A stretch of 64,000 nucleotides of DNA from Thioclava nitratireducens (GCF_001940525.2 NZ_CP019439.1:50002-114001); one strand, 5' to 3'; shown: positions 9,347 through 19,177, counted from the first letter of the stretch. The notes: generated by a model not told the origin, from the letters alone. A program made the numbers and translations.

Positions 9347-10085
9347 CATTGTAGACGGGGCACCGAACGGTGAGGCAACGCGGGATGTCAGTTCAGTGCG
9401 CCGAGACTTGATCGTGGCTGCGCTTTGCGGCTATTGGAGCCAATTACTGCGGACTCCCGCTACCCGCCCATTACGTCGAATGCTTGGACAAGTAATCTGT
9501 ATAGTCGGTAGCGGCGTCGCCAGCACATCAACCTTGGGCTAAGCCTTGCGGCCTCCCCTGCTCGGCTTCGCGTGTCGCAGGGGATAACGGCCCTTCGGTC
9601 CGTCGCGCATTCGGCCATGCGGCCTCACCGCGGCGTCGTACCCGGCATCCCGGTTTGCCCGTCTCGCGAGCACGTCTCTCCCTGGCCGCTCCGCCGGATT
9701 GCGCTCTGGTCTGTTTTGGCCCGAGGCCAAAACGATCCCGCCACTTCATCCGTCTCCCGCGTCCGGTCGGTCCGTTTGCCTGCTCGGGTCGGGCAAACCT
9801 ACCCTTAAAACACACACACATGAGCGCGGAAGCATATCCTCCGGATGGCCCCCAAATCAGCCCGCCTCAAGGATCGCAAAACTTTTCGGCGAGGGCACGG
9901 CCTGTGACGCGGGGCGGTCCCGTGCGTGAGCGCGGGCCTGTGTCGGGTGCTGCGCTCGGAAAACTTTTGCGCCCGGCAAGCCGGCGGCTGCGCCGTCCCT
10001 GACCCGGGCAGATTCGGAAACCAAGCATTCGGCCATGCCCCCACACTCACGTGGTGGCTCCTCAACCGAACACTGGAGACCAGAC
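9347..10085. other. Gene-free leader region before the DUF2493 gene
   Basis: No convincing gene is present. Several overlapping open frames from 9528 to 10152 have the Arg/Pro/Ser-rich composition of GC-rich shadow frames and lack ribosome sites. The stretch 9540-9790 is very GC-rich with short inverted repeats. A short AC repeat follows near 9810. The last 20 bases before 10086 carry the GGAG ribosome site of the next gene. Confidence 0.5.
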
Positions 10086-11015
10086 ATGGCTTACGACACC
10101 GCAAACACCTACGAGACCATCGAGCTTTTCGGACTGACCGAGAAGAACGCACAGCTGCCGATCCCGGAAGATCACATCCTGACCGACCACATCATCCGCG
10201 AGAGCTTCGAGGCTCTGCTCGGTCAATTGCGAAATACCGGGCTCGAGGCGGAAATCGAACCACTGGCCCACGGGTTGGCGACGATACTGCAGCGGCGCAA
10301 GGTGGCACTTGGCAAGGAGATCGACCGCACCGCCGACAAAATCGGCGCACTGGCAAAATCCCATGACGGATCGGAGATCGCCGAGACTGCGCTTGAAGAA
10401 GCGCAGGCGCGCTTTCTGCAGCTGCGCGAGATTGTCGGCGCCATAGAGGTGATGAGCGAGGCTGCGGCGGAATGCTACGAGATCGAGACGGGCCACGCCT
10501 TCATCCCGGCCGCCGGGTCGCGCGCAAGCGTCCGGGCGCAAGAGACCGGGGCGGTGTTCGAGGCGCGGCAGCTCCTCGAGCAGCACGACCGGGAAACCGC
10601 CGAGAAGTCGAAAGTCGAGGGGGTGCCTCTGATCGTCTCGGGCGCAACCGACTGGACCGATGTCGATGTGATCTTCAACACGCTCGACAAGGTTCGGGAG
10701 CGGATCAAGCAGAACCGCAATCAGGAAATCTTCCTCTGCCACAAGGGTGGCAAGCACGGGGCGGAGATGATTGCGGCTCGGTGGGCCCGGGCACGCGGGG
10801 TCGCACAAGCGCGCTTCGATCCGCGCTGGTCCGCGCATGGGCGGGCGGCACCGTTCAAGTGCAACGACGAGATGCTGGACGACAAGTTCGCGGCGACGGG
10901 GGTTGTGCTCTTCGGCGGCAACGGGGTCGCGCTGAACCTCGGGCAGAAGGCGGAAGCGAAAGGCCTGACGGTCATGCGGGTTGCGGACCCGGCGAAGAAG
11001 GCGTCGCAGGATTGA
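10086..11015 (+). CDS. DUF2493 (SLOG-type) domain protein
   Basis: The product is 309 residues from the ATG at 10086, with GGAG upstream; an in-frame ATG at 10035 would add 17 poorly coding residues. The N-terminal half is helical (about 30-160). The C-terminal half has VIVSGATDWTD-like and FLCHKGGKHGAEMIAARWA segments, typical of the DUF2493/cpYpsA-related SLOG family, which adopts a Rossmann-like fold proposed to bind nucleotide-like ligands. These proteins are regular passengers of alphaproteobacterial plasmids, with no proven role. A terminator follows immediately. Confidence 0.8.
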   Translation: MAYDTANTYETIELFGLTEKNAQLPIPEDHILTDHIIRESFEALLGQLRNTGLEAEIEPLAHGLATILQRRKVALGKEIDRTADKIGALAKSHDGSEIAETALEEAQARFLQLREIVGAIEVMSEAAAECYEIETGHAFIPAAGSRASVRAQETGAVFEARQLLEQHDRETAEKSKVEGVPLIVSGATDWTDVDVIFNTLDKVRERIKQNRNQEIFLCHKGGKHGAEMIAARWARARGVAQARFDPRWSAHGRAAPFKCNDEMLDDKFAATGVVLFGGNGVALNLGQKAEAKGLTVMRVADPAKKASQD

Positions 11016-11022
11016 AGAGAGA

Positions 11023-11046
11023 GGGTCGCCTTCGGGCGGCCCTTTC
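11023..11046 (+). terminator. Rho-independent terminator after DUF2493 gene
   Basis: GGGTCGCC and GGCGGCCC pair as an 8-bp stem (one T-G pair) around a TTCG tetraloop, followed by TTTCGT. It starts eight bases after the stop codon. Confidence 0.8.
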
Positions 11047-11550
11047 GTCATGTCTCATGGCGCGTGCGATCGGTCACACTTGATCAGCAACTCGCGGCGG
11101 CCAGCACCGTCATCGCTCTACCCGGTCCGTCAGAGTTCGTCCCATCCGCATCGGTAGGGGCTGGGGATGGTGCGCACCTCGCACATCGTCAGCAGCGCAA
11201 GACCGAGGGGTCGAGACGTCGCACATGAGGCTGAACACTTGCGGGTCCCTCGGGTGGTGTTTCGGAACATAGCATCCACGCGGGCGGGCGTCATCAGCAC
11301 CCCGGCCAGGCTCGGCGGGACGCGGACGCGGATGGTGGCGGCTGCGTGATGGCAAGGGTCATCCGGATCACTCCTTTTTGCTCATAGATGTGGATCGCAC
11401 GGGGTCGGCCCAATCGTGCCCTCCGCTGACGCTTCGGCAAGCACAAATACGGCTTCCACGGCAGAGCCGCGGACCCTCCGCATTTGCGCTTGCGACCGGG
11501 CCTCTTGCCCCCGTGCTGGGTGATCCTCATCGCAATAAGGAGTAACCCAA
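11047..11550. other. Gene-free region
   Basis: No reliable gene is seen. Short - strand frames (for example ending near 11110) contain plausible patches such as VFSLMCDVSTPRS, but their starts are GC-rich shadow sequence, so a decayed small gene is possible. The last 12 bases hold the AATAAGGAG ribosome site of the next gene. Confidence 0.4.
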
Positions 11551-11757
11551 ATGACCAACCACTACGTCGCCACCGTCCCCGTCAAGTTCACCGATACCGA
11601 TGGCCAGGAGCGCACCCGCTTCCAACGCGTGGGCGCGATGTTCCGCAACACCCGCAACGGGGACGGATCGGAGTTCTTCAGCCTCAAGCTCGACTTCCCG
11701 GTCGCGGTCTCGGAGCTGGTGATGTTCCCACCGAGCGCGAAAGATCCCCAGGACTAA
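11551..11757 (+). CDS. Small conserved plasmid protein
   Basis: The gene encodes 68 residues with the ribosome site AAGGAG seven bases before the ATG. The protein (MTNHYVATVPVKFTDTDG..., then FFSLKLDFPVAVSELVMFPP) looks like a compact beta-rich domain. I recognise it as a small protein repeatedly found next to mobilisation genes on Rhodobacteraceae plasmids, without a known function. A long hairpin follows. There is no membrane or signal segment. Confidence 0.7.
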   Translation: MTNHYVATVPVKFTDTDGQERTRFQRVGAMFRNTRNGDGSEFFSLKLDFPVAVSELVMFPPSAKDPQD

Positions 11758-11773
11758 ATCCTCTGGCGAGGAT

Positions 11774-11804
11774 GGGCCGCCCCAGGACGATCTTGGGGCG
11801 GCCC
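11774..11804 (+). terminator. Long hairpin after the small plasmid gene
   Basis: GGGCCGCCCCA and TGGGGCGGCCC form a perfect 11-bp stem with a 9-base loop. There is no T run, so it is a terminator only by position (17 bases after the stop codon). It could also be a structural element of the nearby transfer region. Confidence 0.55.
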
Positions 11805-12320
11805 GATCCCTGTTCCAGGGATGCCGTGTCCGGCGGTCAGTTCGCCCGAGGTGACCTCCTCTTGGTGCCGGTCGCTGCGCGCGCAACGGACGATCGCCGC
11901 TCGGAATGATCTGGCCGCGACAGACCGGCCAGTCAGCCTCAAGGGGGCCATCCACAAAAACCTATCGGCCAGGGCCTCCCGGTTTTTGCGGCAGAGATTT
12001 GGCGGAGCCAAATCTGGCCCTCCTTGACCCTGCCTGTCCGCCCTGTCGGTGGGGTTTGCGCCCGCCCGCGGTTCCGTCCGAACACATGCGTGTTCGGCCA
12101 GACCCTCGGGCGGTGCTGGGGAAGGGGACCCATTGGACAGGTGGGTCGCCCGATGGTGAGGGTGGCAGAGCCGCGTCCCTGCGGGCCGCAGCGCGAAGCG
12201 GACACCAAGGCTGCCTGAGCCTGAATGCGACGTAAGTATATAATTGACAGCGTGGTATATTATCGTAAGGTGGGGTCAGCCTTGGTGGAAGGTGGCAGGA
12301 AATAGGGGGTCTTTCTTCGC
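11805..12320. other. Candidate oriT region upstream of mobC
   Basis: This is a 516-bp stretch with no gene, directly upstream of the MobC-like and relaxase genes, where oriT usually lies in such modules. It contains GC-rich short repeats (12050-12200) and, close to mobC, an AT-rich part with TTGACA at 12244 and a palindromic site. The nic site cannot be identified by eye, so the call rests on position. Confidence 0.4.
12251..12267. promoter_or_regulatory. Palindromic operator-like site, copy 2
   Basis: Read on the - strand it is TACGATAATATACCACG: one half is identical to the other three copies and the second half is degenerate. It lies 54 bases before the mobC start and just after a TTGACA box, so it could control the mobilisation operon. 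Confidence 0.5.
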
Positions 12321-12914
12321 ATGTCTCGTTCAAAACGTCTCACAGATGCGGACCGCATGGAGATCGTTCGCGAGGCTGCGGAAGGCATTTCCACTTCAGT
12401 GCTGGCGGAACGGTTTGGCGTGTCGGTGCGGGCGATTCAGTACACGCTCAAAGCTGATGCCGAGCGCCAGACGGATGCCGCGATCCCGGTCTCAGCGGTC
12501 AGTGTGAAGGTCACGGCTGCGGAGCTTGCGGCGCTCGACGAGGTGCTGGCCGAGGCCGGAATTGAGAGCCGGGCCGAGGGGCTGCGGCGGCTCATTCAGG
12601 CGGCGGGCGGGGTGTTCGTTCCGGACGCGCAGATGGCAGCAGAGATGGCGCGCTACAGGGCTTCACTGCACGAGGTCGGCAATGGGGTCGCGCAGATCGC
12701 CAAGCAGATGACGCGGGCCAACCGGCAGGGGCAGGGCGCTGACGGTTCCACGAGTGCCGAATTTTCCGAATTGCGCCTTGCGCAGATGCGCGGGCTGGCG
12801 CGGTTCATTCTAGACAGCGCCGACGAGATCGACCTGCTCCTGCGCCGCCGACGTGACGCGATGCAGCTGGAGGCCACGGCCGCGCTGAGGGAGTTTGCCC
12901 ATGCGGCTGAATGA
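12321..12914 (+). CDS. MobC-like relaxosome accessory protein
   Basis: This gene encodes 197 residues. Residues 7-45 form a helix-turn-helix (DADRMEIVREAAEGISTSVLAERFGVSVRAI), consistent with DNA binding at oriT. The central part has the MobC-type helix LHEVGNGVAQIAKQMTRANRQGQG-like (about 112-135), seen in auxiliary nicking proteins that help the relaxase. The gene overlaps the relaxase start by 14 bases, so the two are translationally coupled. It probably binds near oriT and may autoregulate the operon. I infer this function from motif and position. Confidence 0.75.
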   Translation: MSRSKRLTDADRMEIVREAAEGISTSVLAERFGVSVRAIQYTLKADAERQTDAAIPVSAVSVKVTAAELAALDEVLAEAGIESRAEGLRRLIQAAGGVFVPDAQMAAEMARYRASLHEVGNGVAQIAKQMTRANRQGQGADGSTSAEFSELRLAQMRGLARFILDSADEIDLLLRRRRDAMQLEATAALREFAHAAE

Positions 12915-15234
12915 TGCGGTTGACGCGGTCACCGGGGAGGTCTTCAGGGATGGCTGGAGCCGGATCCGGGGCTCGATGCAGGGGCTGTACGTGGCCAAGC
13001 AGAGCCAGCTTGTGCGTGCGGCGGCGGGGCACCGGCCAGCGGTCTTCAAGGCGATCCGGGGCGGCGGTACCCATACCAAATCACAGCTCACAAACCAGCT
13101 CGAGTACCTCACCACCAAGTCCACCCATATCGTGGATTCGAGCGGCTTCCTGGATGGCAAGGCGAAGCTCGAGGCTAAAGACATCAAGGACCTCACCGAG
13201 CGCTTTGCCAAGCGGTGGGATGCGGGCTTCAAGCCCAAGCTCGGGCAGACCACCCACATGCTCATGTCTTTCCCCATCGGCACGCGCGGTGAGGATGTGC
13301 GCGATATCGCAACGGATGTGGCAGAGCGGTTCTTCCAGACCGACGAAGGGCACTTCGACTACATCATCGCGGTGCATGAGGACCGCGATCATCCCCATGC
13401 GCATCTGGTGCTGAACCGCCGCTCGCAGGAAGGCGAGTTCTTCTTCCTCGGGCGCAACCATCGCTTCAACTATGACGACTTCCGCCTCGCCATGGTCGAG
13501 GAGGCCGAAAAGTGTGGCGTGCGCCTGGAGGCCACGCGCCGGGTGGATCGCGGGGTTGTGCATTACCCAGCCCGGACCAGCGAGGTCTACGCGGCCAAGG
13601 ACGAGGGTCGCGCGCCCCGCGAGCGCGAACGTGTGGGGCAGGACCTGGCGCGGACACTGGCGGAGATCGCCAACACCAGAACCGTCTACCATTCGCTTGC
13701 CGCGGAAGCCTCCCGCGAGGCCCGCGAGGATATTGCCGCAGCCCTCTTCCGCGCGGGCGAGGTGCTGGCGCGGGGCGGGCAGGTGGATCGAACAGGAGAT
13801 GTCTATATGGCCGAGGATCAAAGTTTCGAGGATCTGAGAAGCCTCTATGCGGAGAAGCTCGCGCGGGTGCAGGGCATGATCGCCGAAAAGTCCGACGCGG
13901 AACGTCCCGTGCTGGAAAAACGCCTCATCGAGATCCAGACGCAGGTCCAGCACATGCAGCCTCTCGGATTGCGTTCGAGCACGTTGTCAGAGGCACCATC
14001 GGAGGGCGGGGTCTATTCCGAGGTAAACATCCAAGAGAGCCAGTTGGAGCGCCTCACAGAGCCGCGACTGCGGTCGCGCATAGACACCGCCCTGCGGGGC
14101 ACGGGGATCAGCACATCGGAAGTGGTGGCCCGGATCGAGACGGGCGCCTCAAATGCAGCGCTCGAGCATCAATGGATCGCCGATGATCTCTCCAAGGTGG
14201 CCGAGGCGCGGGACCTGAACCTCGAACGCCGCGCCGACCTGGAAAAGGCGCGTGACATCCTGAATGACGTGCATGTCGAGCTTGGCACGCTTCTGGAACG
14301 GGAGAACGTGCTGCGCCGGGATGGGGTCGTGGAGGAGAAAGCGGTCAGCGAGCGGTTCCACTATCACGAGGACGCGGTCCGGGCGATGGAAGGGACAATC
14401 CGTCAGGAGATGCGCGCAGACGGCCTGACAGCGCAGCAAATCGAAGACCGGGATTGGCAGGTCGTCTCGCGGGCGGAGCGCCGGATCGAGACGGAGCAGC
14501 GCGCGTATCTCGAGGCACACCCGGAGCTGCTCGCACGTCCGGGCGATGTGATCGACCGGTCTGAGCCCTACAGGGAGTCCATCACTGATGCAGCCCGCGC
14601 CAGCGAGATCACCCGCGAGGTCGACCGGATCATGGAGGCACGCGACCTCCGCACGTCCGTTGCGGATGCGGTCGCCGATGACTTGCGTGCGCGCTATCCG
14701 GACATGCCGTCCCACCTCGCCCGTGGGCTCGGCGCGACCTATGCCGCCGTTGTGGAGATCCGGGACACTGAGGCCATCAATCAGGTTCGCCGCGACAACG
14801 AGTTGCGCGAGGGGCTTGGGGTTGGCACGCGTGACGAACGTCTAGCCACCCGCGATGAAACGGCGCCGCAGTCTGACCGTGCCGGCCGTGTCCCAGAGGA
14901 GGTTGCACGTGTCCTTGATCATGAACGGGCCGGAGAGCTGTCCGCACCTTTCGAGACCGAGGCGGAGCGGGACGCCTTCCGGGGCGAGATCGCGCGGGTG
15001 CTGGATGACCGCCAATTGGGCCGCCTCACATCCGGCGATGCGAATGCGTTGGAGAAGGTTCTCGAGGATCGCCTCGACCGGCTCTATGTCGCCAAGGTCT
15101 ATCTGCAGTCCGATGCCGCGACGGCCAACACGGAGGCCTTGCGCCAGGTGGTCGATGAACTCGCCGACGCCGAGTATGAAAAACACCGCGCGACAGACGT
15201 GGATGGCGAGACCGAGCGGGGCCAGGTCCATTGA
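12901..15234 (+). CDS. VirD2-like relaxase/mobilization nuclease
   Basis: The product is 777 residues from the ATG at 12901 (a TTG two codons earlier is also possible). The N-terminal 250 residues form the relaxase domain: QLTNQLEYLTTKS near 64-76 could hold the active tyrosine, and HEDRDHPHAH at 159-168 is the metal-binding histidine motif of MOBP-type relaxases. The rest is long, charged and helical (about 300-750), as in large alphaproteobacterial VirD2-like proteins, and may carry the secretion signal. The enzyme nicks oriT, stays on the 5' end and is exported by the VirB/VirD4 channel. It overlaps virD4 by four bases. Confidence 0.88.
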   Translation: MRLNDAVDAVTGEVFRDGWSRIRGSMQGLYVAKQSQLVRAAAGHRPAVFKAIRGGGTHTKSQLTNQLEYLTTKSTHIVDSSGFLDGKAKLEAKDIKDLTERFAKRWDAGFKPKLGQTTHMLMSFPIGTRGEDVRDIATDVAERFFQTDEGHFDYIIAVHEDRDHPHAHLVLNRRSQEGEFFFLGRNHRFNYDDFRLAMVEEAEKCGVRLEATRRVDRGVVHYPARTSEVYAAKDEGRAPRERERVGQDLARTLAEIANTRTVYHSLAAEASREAREDIAAALFRAGEVLARGGQVDRTGDVYMAEDQSFEDLRSLYAEKLARVQGMIAEKSDAERPVLEKRLIEIQTQVQHMQPLGLRSSTLSEAPSEGGVYSEVNIQESQLERLTEPRLRSRIDTALRGTGISTSEVVARIETGASNAALEHQWIADDLSKVAEARDLNLERRADLEKARDILNDVHVELGTLLERENVLRRDGVVEEKAVSERFHYHEDAVRAMEGTIRQEMRADGLTAQQIEDRDWQVVSRAERRIETEQRAYLEAHPELLARPGDVIDRSEPYRESITDAARASEITREVDRIMEARDLRTSVADAVADDLRARYPDMPSHLARGLGATYAAVVEIRDTEAINQVRRDNELREGLGVGTRDERLATRDETAPQSDRAGRVPEEVARVLDHERAGELSAPFETEAERDAFRGEIARVLDDRQLGRLTSGDANALEKVLEDRLDRLYVAKVYLQSDAATANTEALRQVVDELADAEYEKHRATDVDGETERGQVH

Positions 15235-17243
15235 GCGCGCCCATGGGAAAAGTGCGGATCGCGACCGGCGTTTTGCTGGTAACGCTGGTGACCGGGGCCA
15301 TGGGCTATACCATCGCCTCGGCGGTGCTGACCTATCAGGACCTTGGCTTCGGGGCCGAGATCGACTTTGGCTATATCGCGCAGAACTACATGGCGATCCG
15401 CGCTCGCCGCCCCGAAGATGCCCAGCTCATCCACCTGATCGTCGGCAGCTTCGCCGCCGCCGGCCTGATGCTGAGCCTAGCCCTCTCAGGGTCCGCCCTG
15501 ACACGCTTTGGCCAGACCCATTGGCAGACCGCGCGAGAGATGAAGGCCAATGGGTTCTTCGGGGCGCCCGGCACCGGGTTCATCCTCGGTAAGCTGGGGC
15601 CGCCGGGCTCCCGCGCCAACTACATCTGCTCGAAGGTCTTTCCGCATGCGCTGATCGTGGCGCCCACGGGCCGCGGCAAGACCACGGGCTTTGTCATTCC
15701 GAACCTGCTGACCTGGCAAGGCTCCGCCGTGACGCTCGATGTGAAGGGCGAGTGTTTCGAGGCCACGGCCCGGCACCGCGCAGCGCAGGGTGACAAGGTC
15801 TATCGCTTTGCCCCCACCGATTGGGAGGGCAAACGCACGCATCGCTACAACCCGCTCCTGCGCATCTTTGAGCTGAAAGATCCCGCGCGCCAGCAGATGG
15901 AACTGCAGCTTCTGGCGACGCTCTTCCTGCAAAGCGACAACGATCGGGTACAGGGCCTCCTCAAGGGCGGGATTGATCTCTTTGTGGCAGCAGGCCTGTT
16001 GGCTTTCCAGCGCAAACGTCCGACCCTGGGCGAAATCTACCGCATCGCGGCCTCGGGCGGGAACAAGCAGAAGGAGTATTTCGCGCGGGGTCACGAGGTC
16101 GACAACAGGGCGGCCAAACTGATCTTCACGCGGCTCGCTTCGACCAATAACGACACGCTGACCTCCTATGTCTCGCTCCTGATGACCTCGGGGCTCGACC
16201 AATGGCAGAACCCTGCCATCGACGAGGCGACGGCGGTGTCGGATTTTGATTTCCGCACGATCCGTAAGAAACCCTTTTCGGTCTACCTCGTGGTCCAGCC
16301 GCTGATGGTGAAGCCGCTTGCGCCGCTGATCCGGCTGTTTTTCTCCGATCTTCTCTCGGCCATGCAGGAAAAGGACCCAGGGCCGGATGAGCCTTGGCCG
16401 GTGATGATCATGCTCGACGAGTTCAATCGTTTGGGCAAGATGCCCATCGTGGTCGAGAGCATCGAGACCCTGCGGACCTATCGTGGCCATCTGGCCGTGG
16501 TTACCCAAACCATCCCCGCCCTTGATGAAATCTATGGCGAGAACACCCGCCGAGCCCTGCAGGGCAACGCGGGCGTGAAGCTCTACCTCACGCCCTCGGA
16601 TGAAAAAACCGTCGAAGAGCTGAGCAAGGCGGTTGGCAAGACCACGAAGACCGTCATCACGCGTTCGCAGTCCATCGGCAAGAACCCATTCGAGGGCCGT
16701 AGCCAATCCACACGGACCGAAGAAAGCTCCTTGCTCCCCGAAGACGAGGCGCGCCGCCTGCCGCTCGACGAGATCGTCATGGTCATCGATGCGCAGATGC
16801 CCGTACGTGCGAAGAGAATCCAGTATTTTGACGATCGGCTGTTCAAGGCGATCCACGCGGCGCAGACGGGCGAGTTGCCGTTCCCGGAACCGGGGGGAGG
16901 TGGGTCGCAGGGCACGCTATCGCTGAGCATGCGCGCCATGCCGATGACACCGCCACCGGACGGCCCCCGTGGTTCTGAAGCTGATGTGGAGCGGGCACGC
17001 GAGGGCGTTGACGGTCAACCCTCAGGGCAATCTGATGTAGTTCCAAAGAAGACCGCGCCTGTCGTTCAAGCCGTTATCGCCGAGGAACAGCGCCAGATGG
17101 AGATGGATTTTGGGGGACAGCTTGCGGGTGCCGAGACAGTGGGGGTGGATGATGAGGCGCAGATGCGCTCTGCCGTTGATGGCTTGGACGATATGGAAGC
17201 GATGCTGCGAGAGGGGGATGTCGAAAAGCTGGTTGCTCGATAG
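15231..17243 (+). CDS. virD4: VirD4/TraG type IV coupling protein
   Basis: The product is 670 residues from a TTG that overlaps the relaxase stop (TTGA); an ATG at 15243 is the alternative start. Two N-terminal membrane helices lie near residues 8-34 and 68-90. Walker A is APTGRGKT at 144-151 and Walker B is MIMLDEF near 392-398. The C-terminal 100 residues are low-complexity and acidic. Coupling proteins bring the relaxase-DNA complex to the secretion channel. The gene closes the mobC-relaxase-virD4 operon. The virB genes lie 15 kb away on the opposite strand, separated by defence cargo. Confidence 0.9.
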   Translation: MSAPMGKVRIATGVLLVTLVTGAMGYTIASAVLTYQDLGFGAEIDFGYIAQNYMAIRARRPEDAQLIHLIVGSFAAAGLMLSLALSGSALTRFGQTHWQTAREMKANGFFGAPGTGFILGKLGPPGSRANYICSKVFPHALIVAPTGRGKTTGFVIPNLLTWQGSAVTLDVKGECFEATARHRAAQGDKVYRFAPTDWEGKRTHRYNPLLRIFELKDPARQQMELQLLATLFLQSDNDRVQGLLKGGIDLFVAAGLLAFQRKRPTLGEIYRIAASGGNKQKEYFARGHEVDNRAAKLIFTRLASTNNDTLTSYVSLLMTSGLDQWQNPAIDEATAVSDFDFRTIRKKPFSVYLVVQPLMVKPLAPLIRLFFSDLLSAMQEKDPGPDEPWPVMIMLDEFNRLGKMPIVVESIETLRTYRGHLAVVTQTIPALDEIYGENTRRALQGNAGVKLYLTPSDEKTVEELSKAVGKTTKTVITRSQSIGKNPFEGRSQSTRTEESSLLPEDEARRLPLDEIVMVIDAQMPVRAKRIQYFDDRLFKAIHAAQTGELPFPEPGGGGSQGTLSLSMRAMPMTPPPDGPRGSEADVERAREGVDGQPSGQSDVVPKKTAPVVQAVIAEEQRQMEMDFGGQLAGAETVGVDDEAQMRSAVDGLDDMEAMLREGDVEKLVAR

Positions 17244-17412
17244 CGTGGTGTGCATCGCCATCTTTCAGGGATGGGCGGAGAGCGGTCATTCGCTGGAGCT
17301 CGTAGTGTGAATCGAGCGTGGCCCCCCTTCGTGTGGGCTATGCTGACTTTCTCATACAATTGCAGGTCTGGTAGTGTAGACTTATTAACGAAATAGTTGG
17401 TGGGATTGCGAC

Positions 17413-18043
17413 GTGAAAAGACTTGGAAATCTGTCACCTCCGGATTTTGAAGATCTGTGTCGTGATATCCTGCAAGCTGAAACAGGTCAGCGGTTTTCTG
17501 CGTTTGGTGCGGGAGCTGATGGCGGTGTTGATGGCAGGCATTCCAAGGGCCCTAAGTCGACCATTCTTCAGTGCAAACATTATCTGAATTCGACGTTTTC
17601 TCAGTTGAAGTCCGCTCTGAAAGTGGAAGTGCCGAAGATCGATCTTCTGAAACCAAGTCGTTACATTTTCGTGACATCTCAATCGTTGACACGAGCGCGC
17701 AGCGACGAACTGGCAGTTGTGATAGGTGATCGCCTCAAACATCCAGAAGACATTTGGGGTGCGGAAGACATTGAAGCCGCGTTGAAGCGTCACCCCGACA
17801 TCGAAAAGGCACATATGAAACTCTGGATGACCAGTACAGCAGTTTTGGAGAAGGTGCTGCAGTCAGGTCTTGAGGCCCACACGGAAGCGACAAAAGCTGA
17901 AATTTTGGACGAGTTGCGTGTATATGTTCGTAACCCAAGTTTTGACGCAGCGTTTGAAAAGCTCGAACAACATCGCGTCCTCGTTGTGTCTGGCCCGCCA
18001 GGGGTGGGGAAGACCACGCTGGCCAAAATGCTTACCTATCACT
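17413..18043 (+). pseudogene. Mrr-nSTAND NTPase, 5' part (split gene)
   Basis: The frame starts at a GTG and gives 210 native residues. An Mrr-type nuclease domain is visible (ADGGVD at 35-40, QCK at 53-55), then a P-loop GPPGVGKT at 194-201. After TYH the sequence changes abruptly to GC-rich foreign DNA, and the frame runs on to 18267 with meaningless residues. The missing remainder begins at 27878. Joining base 18043 to 27878 keeps the frame and reads ...TYHYLND..., giving a 758-residue nuclease-STAND protein. Such proteins are sensor-effector defence proteins. This copy is inactivated by the insertion. Confidence 0.85.
18038..18043. repeat. Target-site duplication, left copy (ATCACT)
   Basis: ATCACT here and at 27872-27877 flank the 9.8-kb insertion. 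One copy is needed to restore the split gene, so the other is a duplication made on insertion (5-6 bp). Confidence 0.8.
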
Positions 18044-18448
18044 CCGAATCCCCCGGCCCGCCTCGAGCCGCGCGACACCGCGCGGATCTCCATCGACCTC
18101 GAGCGCCAGCGATCGTCACCCGGCAGGGCCGAGACCGCGCCGCGGATCGACCATGCCCGCGCGGCCCTGGCTGGCTCGGCCGAGACAGGCGGGGGCGCAC
18201 CTGGCGGGCAGGGAGGGACGTGGTGAAGGGCTCGGGGAGGGGGCCGGCACCGCCGGCAACCGACTAGAGCGCGGACCCGTCAAAGACGGGAGGCGCCATA
18301 AACGCAAAAGGTTCGCAATTTGGCCGGATCAGCTCCGGCCAAATTGGGAAAAACGCACGAAGTTCGTCGCTCACGCTTGCCCCCGAGGTCGCTTTCTCCG
18401 AATCAGTGAAAGCAAGTGAAATTCGTTAGACCCGGGACTTGAACACTC
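18044..18448. other. Non-coding or decayed end of the cargo segment
   Basis: From 18044 a GC-rich segment contains a frame that may be the 3' end of a gene (ARISIDLERQRSS...), without start or recognisable family. Overlapping + frames at 18153-18419 lack coding character. The last part (18300-18448) carries no gene before the Ner-like start. Confidence 0.4.
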
Positions 18449-18664
18449 ATGACAGTCGACCTGGAGCAGCACGAGCTATTGAAGTTCCGCCTACGCTTGG
18501 CAGGCACTTCAATGGCGAAGATCGCGCGGTCTCTCGGCATCACGCAAAGCACCGTCACGGTGGTGAGCCAAGGTTATCGCCGCTCGCATCGCGTCCAGTC
18601 CGCGATCGCCAACCAGCTTGGGACCACACCTGAAGAGCTATTCCCTGATCGCTACCCGAAGTAA
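18449..18664 (+). CDS. Ner-like (Nlp/SfsB family) helix-turn-helix protein
   Basis: The gene encodes 71 residues. A helix-turn-helix spans about residues 18-42 (GTSMAKIARSLGITQSTVTV). The end LGTTPEELFPDRY matches the characteristic tail of Mu Ner and bacterial Nlp/SfsB regulators. Mu-like prophages use Ner as an early repressor, while chromosomal homologues are transcription factors. No other phage gene is present, so this is either a host regulator or a phage remnant carried in the cargo. The ATG is preceded by weak GGGAC. Confidence 0.65.
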   Translation: MTVDLEQHELLKFRLRLAGTSMAKIARSLGITQSTVTVVSQGYRRSHRVQSAIANQLGTTPEELFPDRYPK

Positions 18665-18665
18665 G

Positions 18666-19088
18666 TCAGGGGACCGGCTTGCAGGCAGCATCGGAAATCA
18701 CCTGGCCTACCTTGAGCCCGAGCGCCGCAGCGTCGCCCGCCCGGACCTCGATGACATACTGGATCGACCACCCCCCGAAAATGGCTGTTTCATCGTTCGG
18801 CTTCGCGTCTGCGTGGATCTTCCGCACGGCGCCCTGACCGTTGAGAAATATCATGTCGAGGGGGGCAGGTGTGTCCTTCATCCAAAACCAAACCGGGCGC
18901 GCGGAGGGGTAGGCGAAGACCATCCCGGCGCCGGACGGCAAGGGCGGCCGCTCCATAAGGCCACGATCCCGCTCTTGTTCGGTATTCGCGACTTCGAGGA
19001 AGAATCGGTGGCCGCCCAAAATGGCCGTCGCGGCATCGCACCCTGGCGCCATGAGCCCGGCGAGAGCGGCGGAAATGAGGGTAATCAT
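18666..19088 (-). CDS. DUF192 family secreted protein
   Basis: This gene encodes 140 residues. A signal peptide ([19 protein letters not shown]) is followed by the DUF192 core: [20 protein letters not shown] near 26-45, [14 protein letters not shown] near 68-81 and a conserved G-rich end. DUF192 proteins are small beta proteins exported or membrane-anchored, with no established biochemical activity. It is convergent with the Ner-like gene, one base apart. It is a typical single-copy chromosomal gene of Rhodobacteraceae and part of the transposed cargo. Confidence 0.85.
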   Translation of the reverse strand: MITLISAALAGLMAPGCDAATAILGGHRFFLEVANTEQERDRGLMERPPLPSGAGMVFAYPSARPVWFWMKDTPAPLDMIFLNGQGAVRKIHADAKPNDETAIFGGWSIQYVIEVRAGDAAALGLKVGQVISDAACKPVP

Positions 19089-19177
19089 ATGCGGGCTCCG
19101 GCGATGATTGGGTGAAGGGGGCTGTCTGCCCCCGCGCCCGATGGGCGCTCCCCCGAGGATATTTCAGCGCAGATTTC

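Noticed and set aside
9528..10152. Overlapping frames before the DUF2493 gene
   Set aside because: Repeat-like GC-rich shadow sequence, no ribosome sites.
11110..11530. Possible small - strand gene
   Set aside because: Partly protein-like, but the start is shadow sequence and the frame appears broken; left as gene-free region.
15486..16856. 456-residue - strand frame
   Set aside because: Antisense shadow of virD4 in GC-rich DNA.
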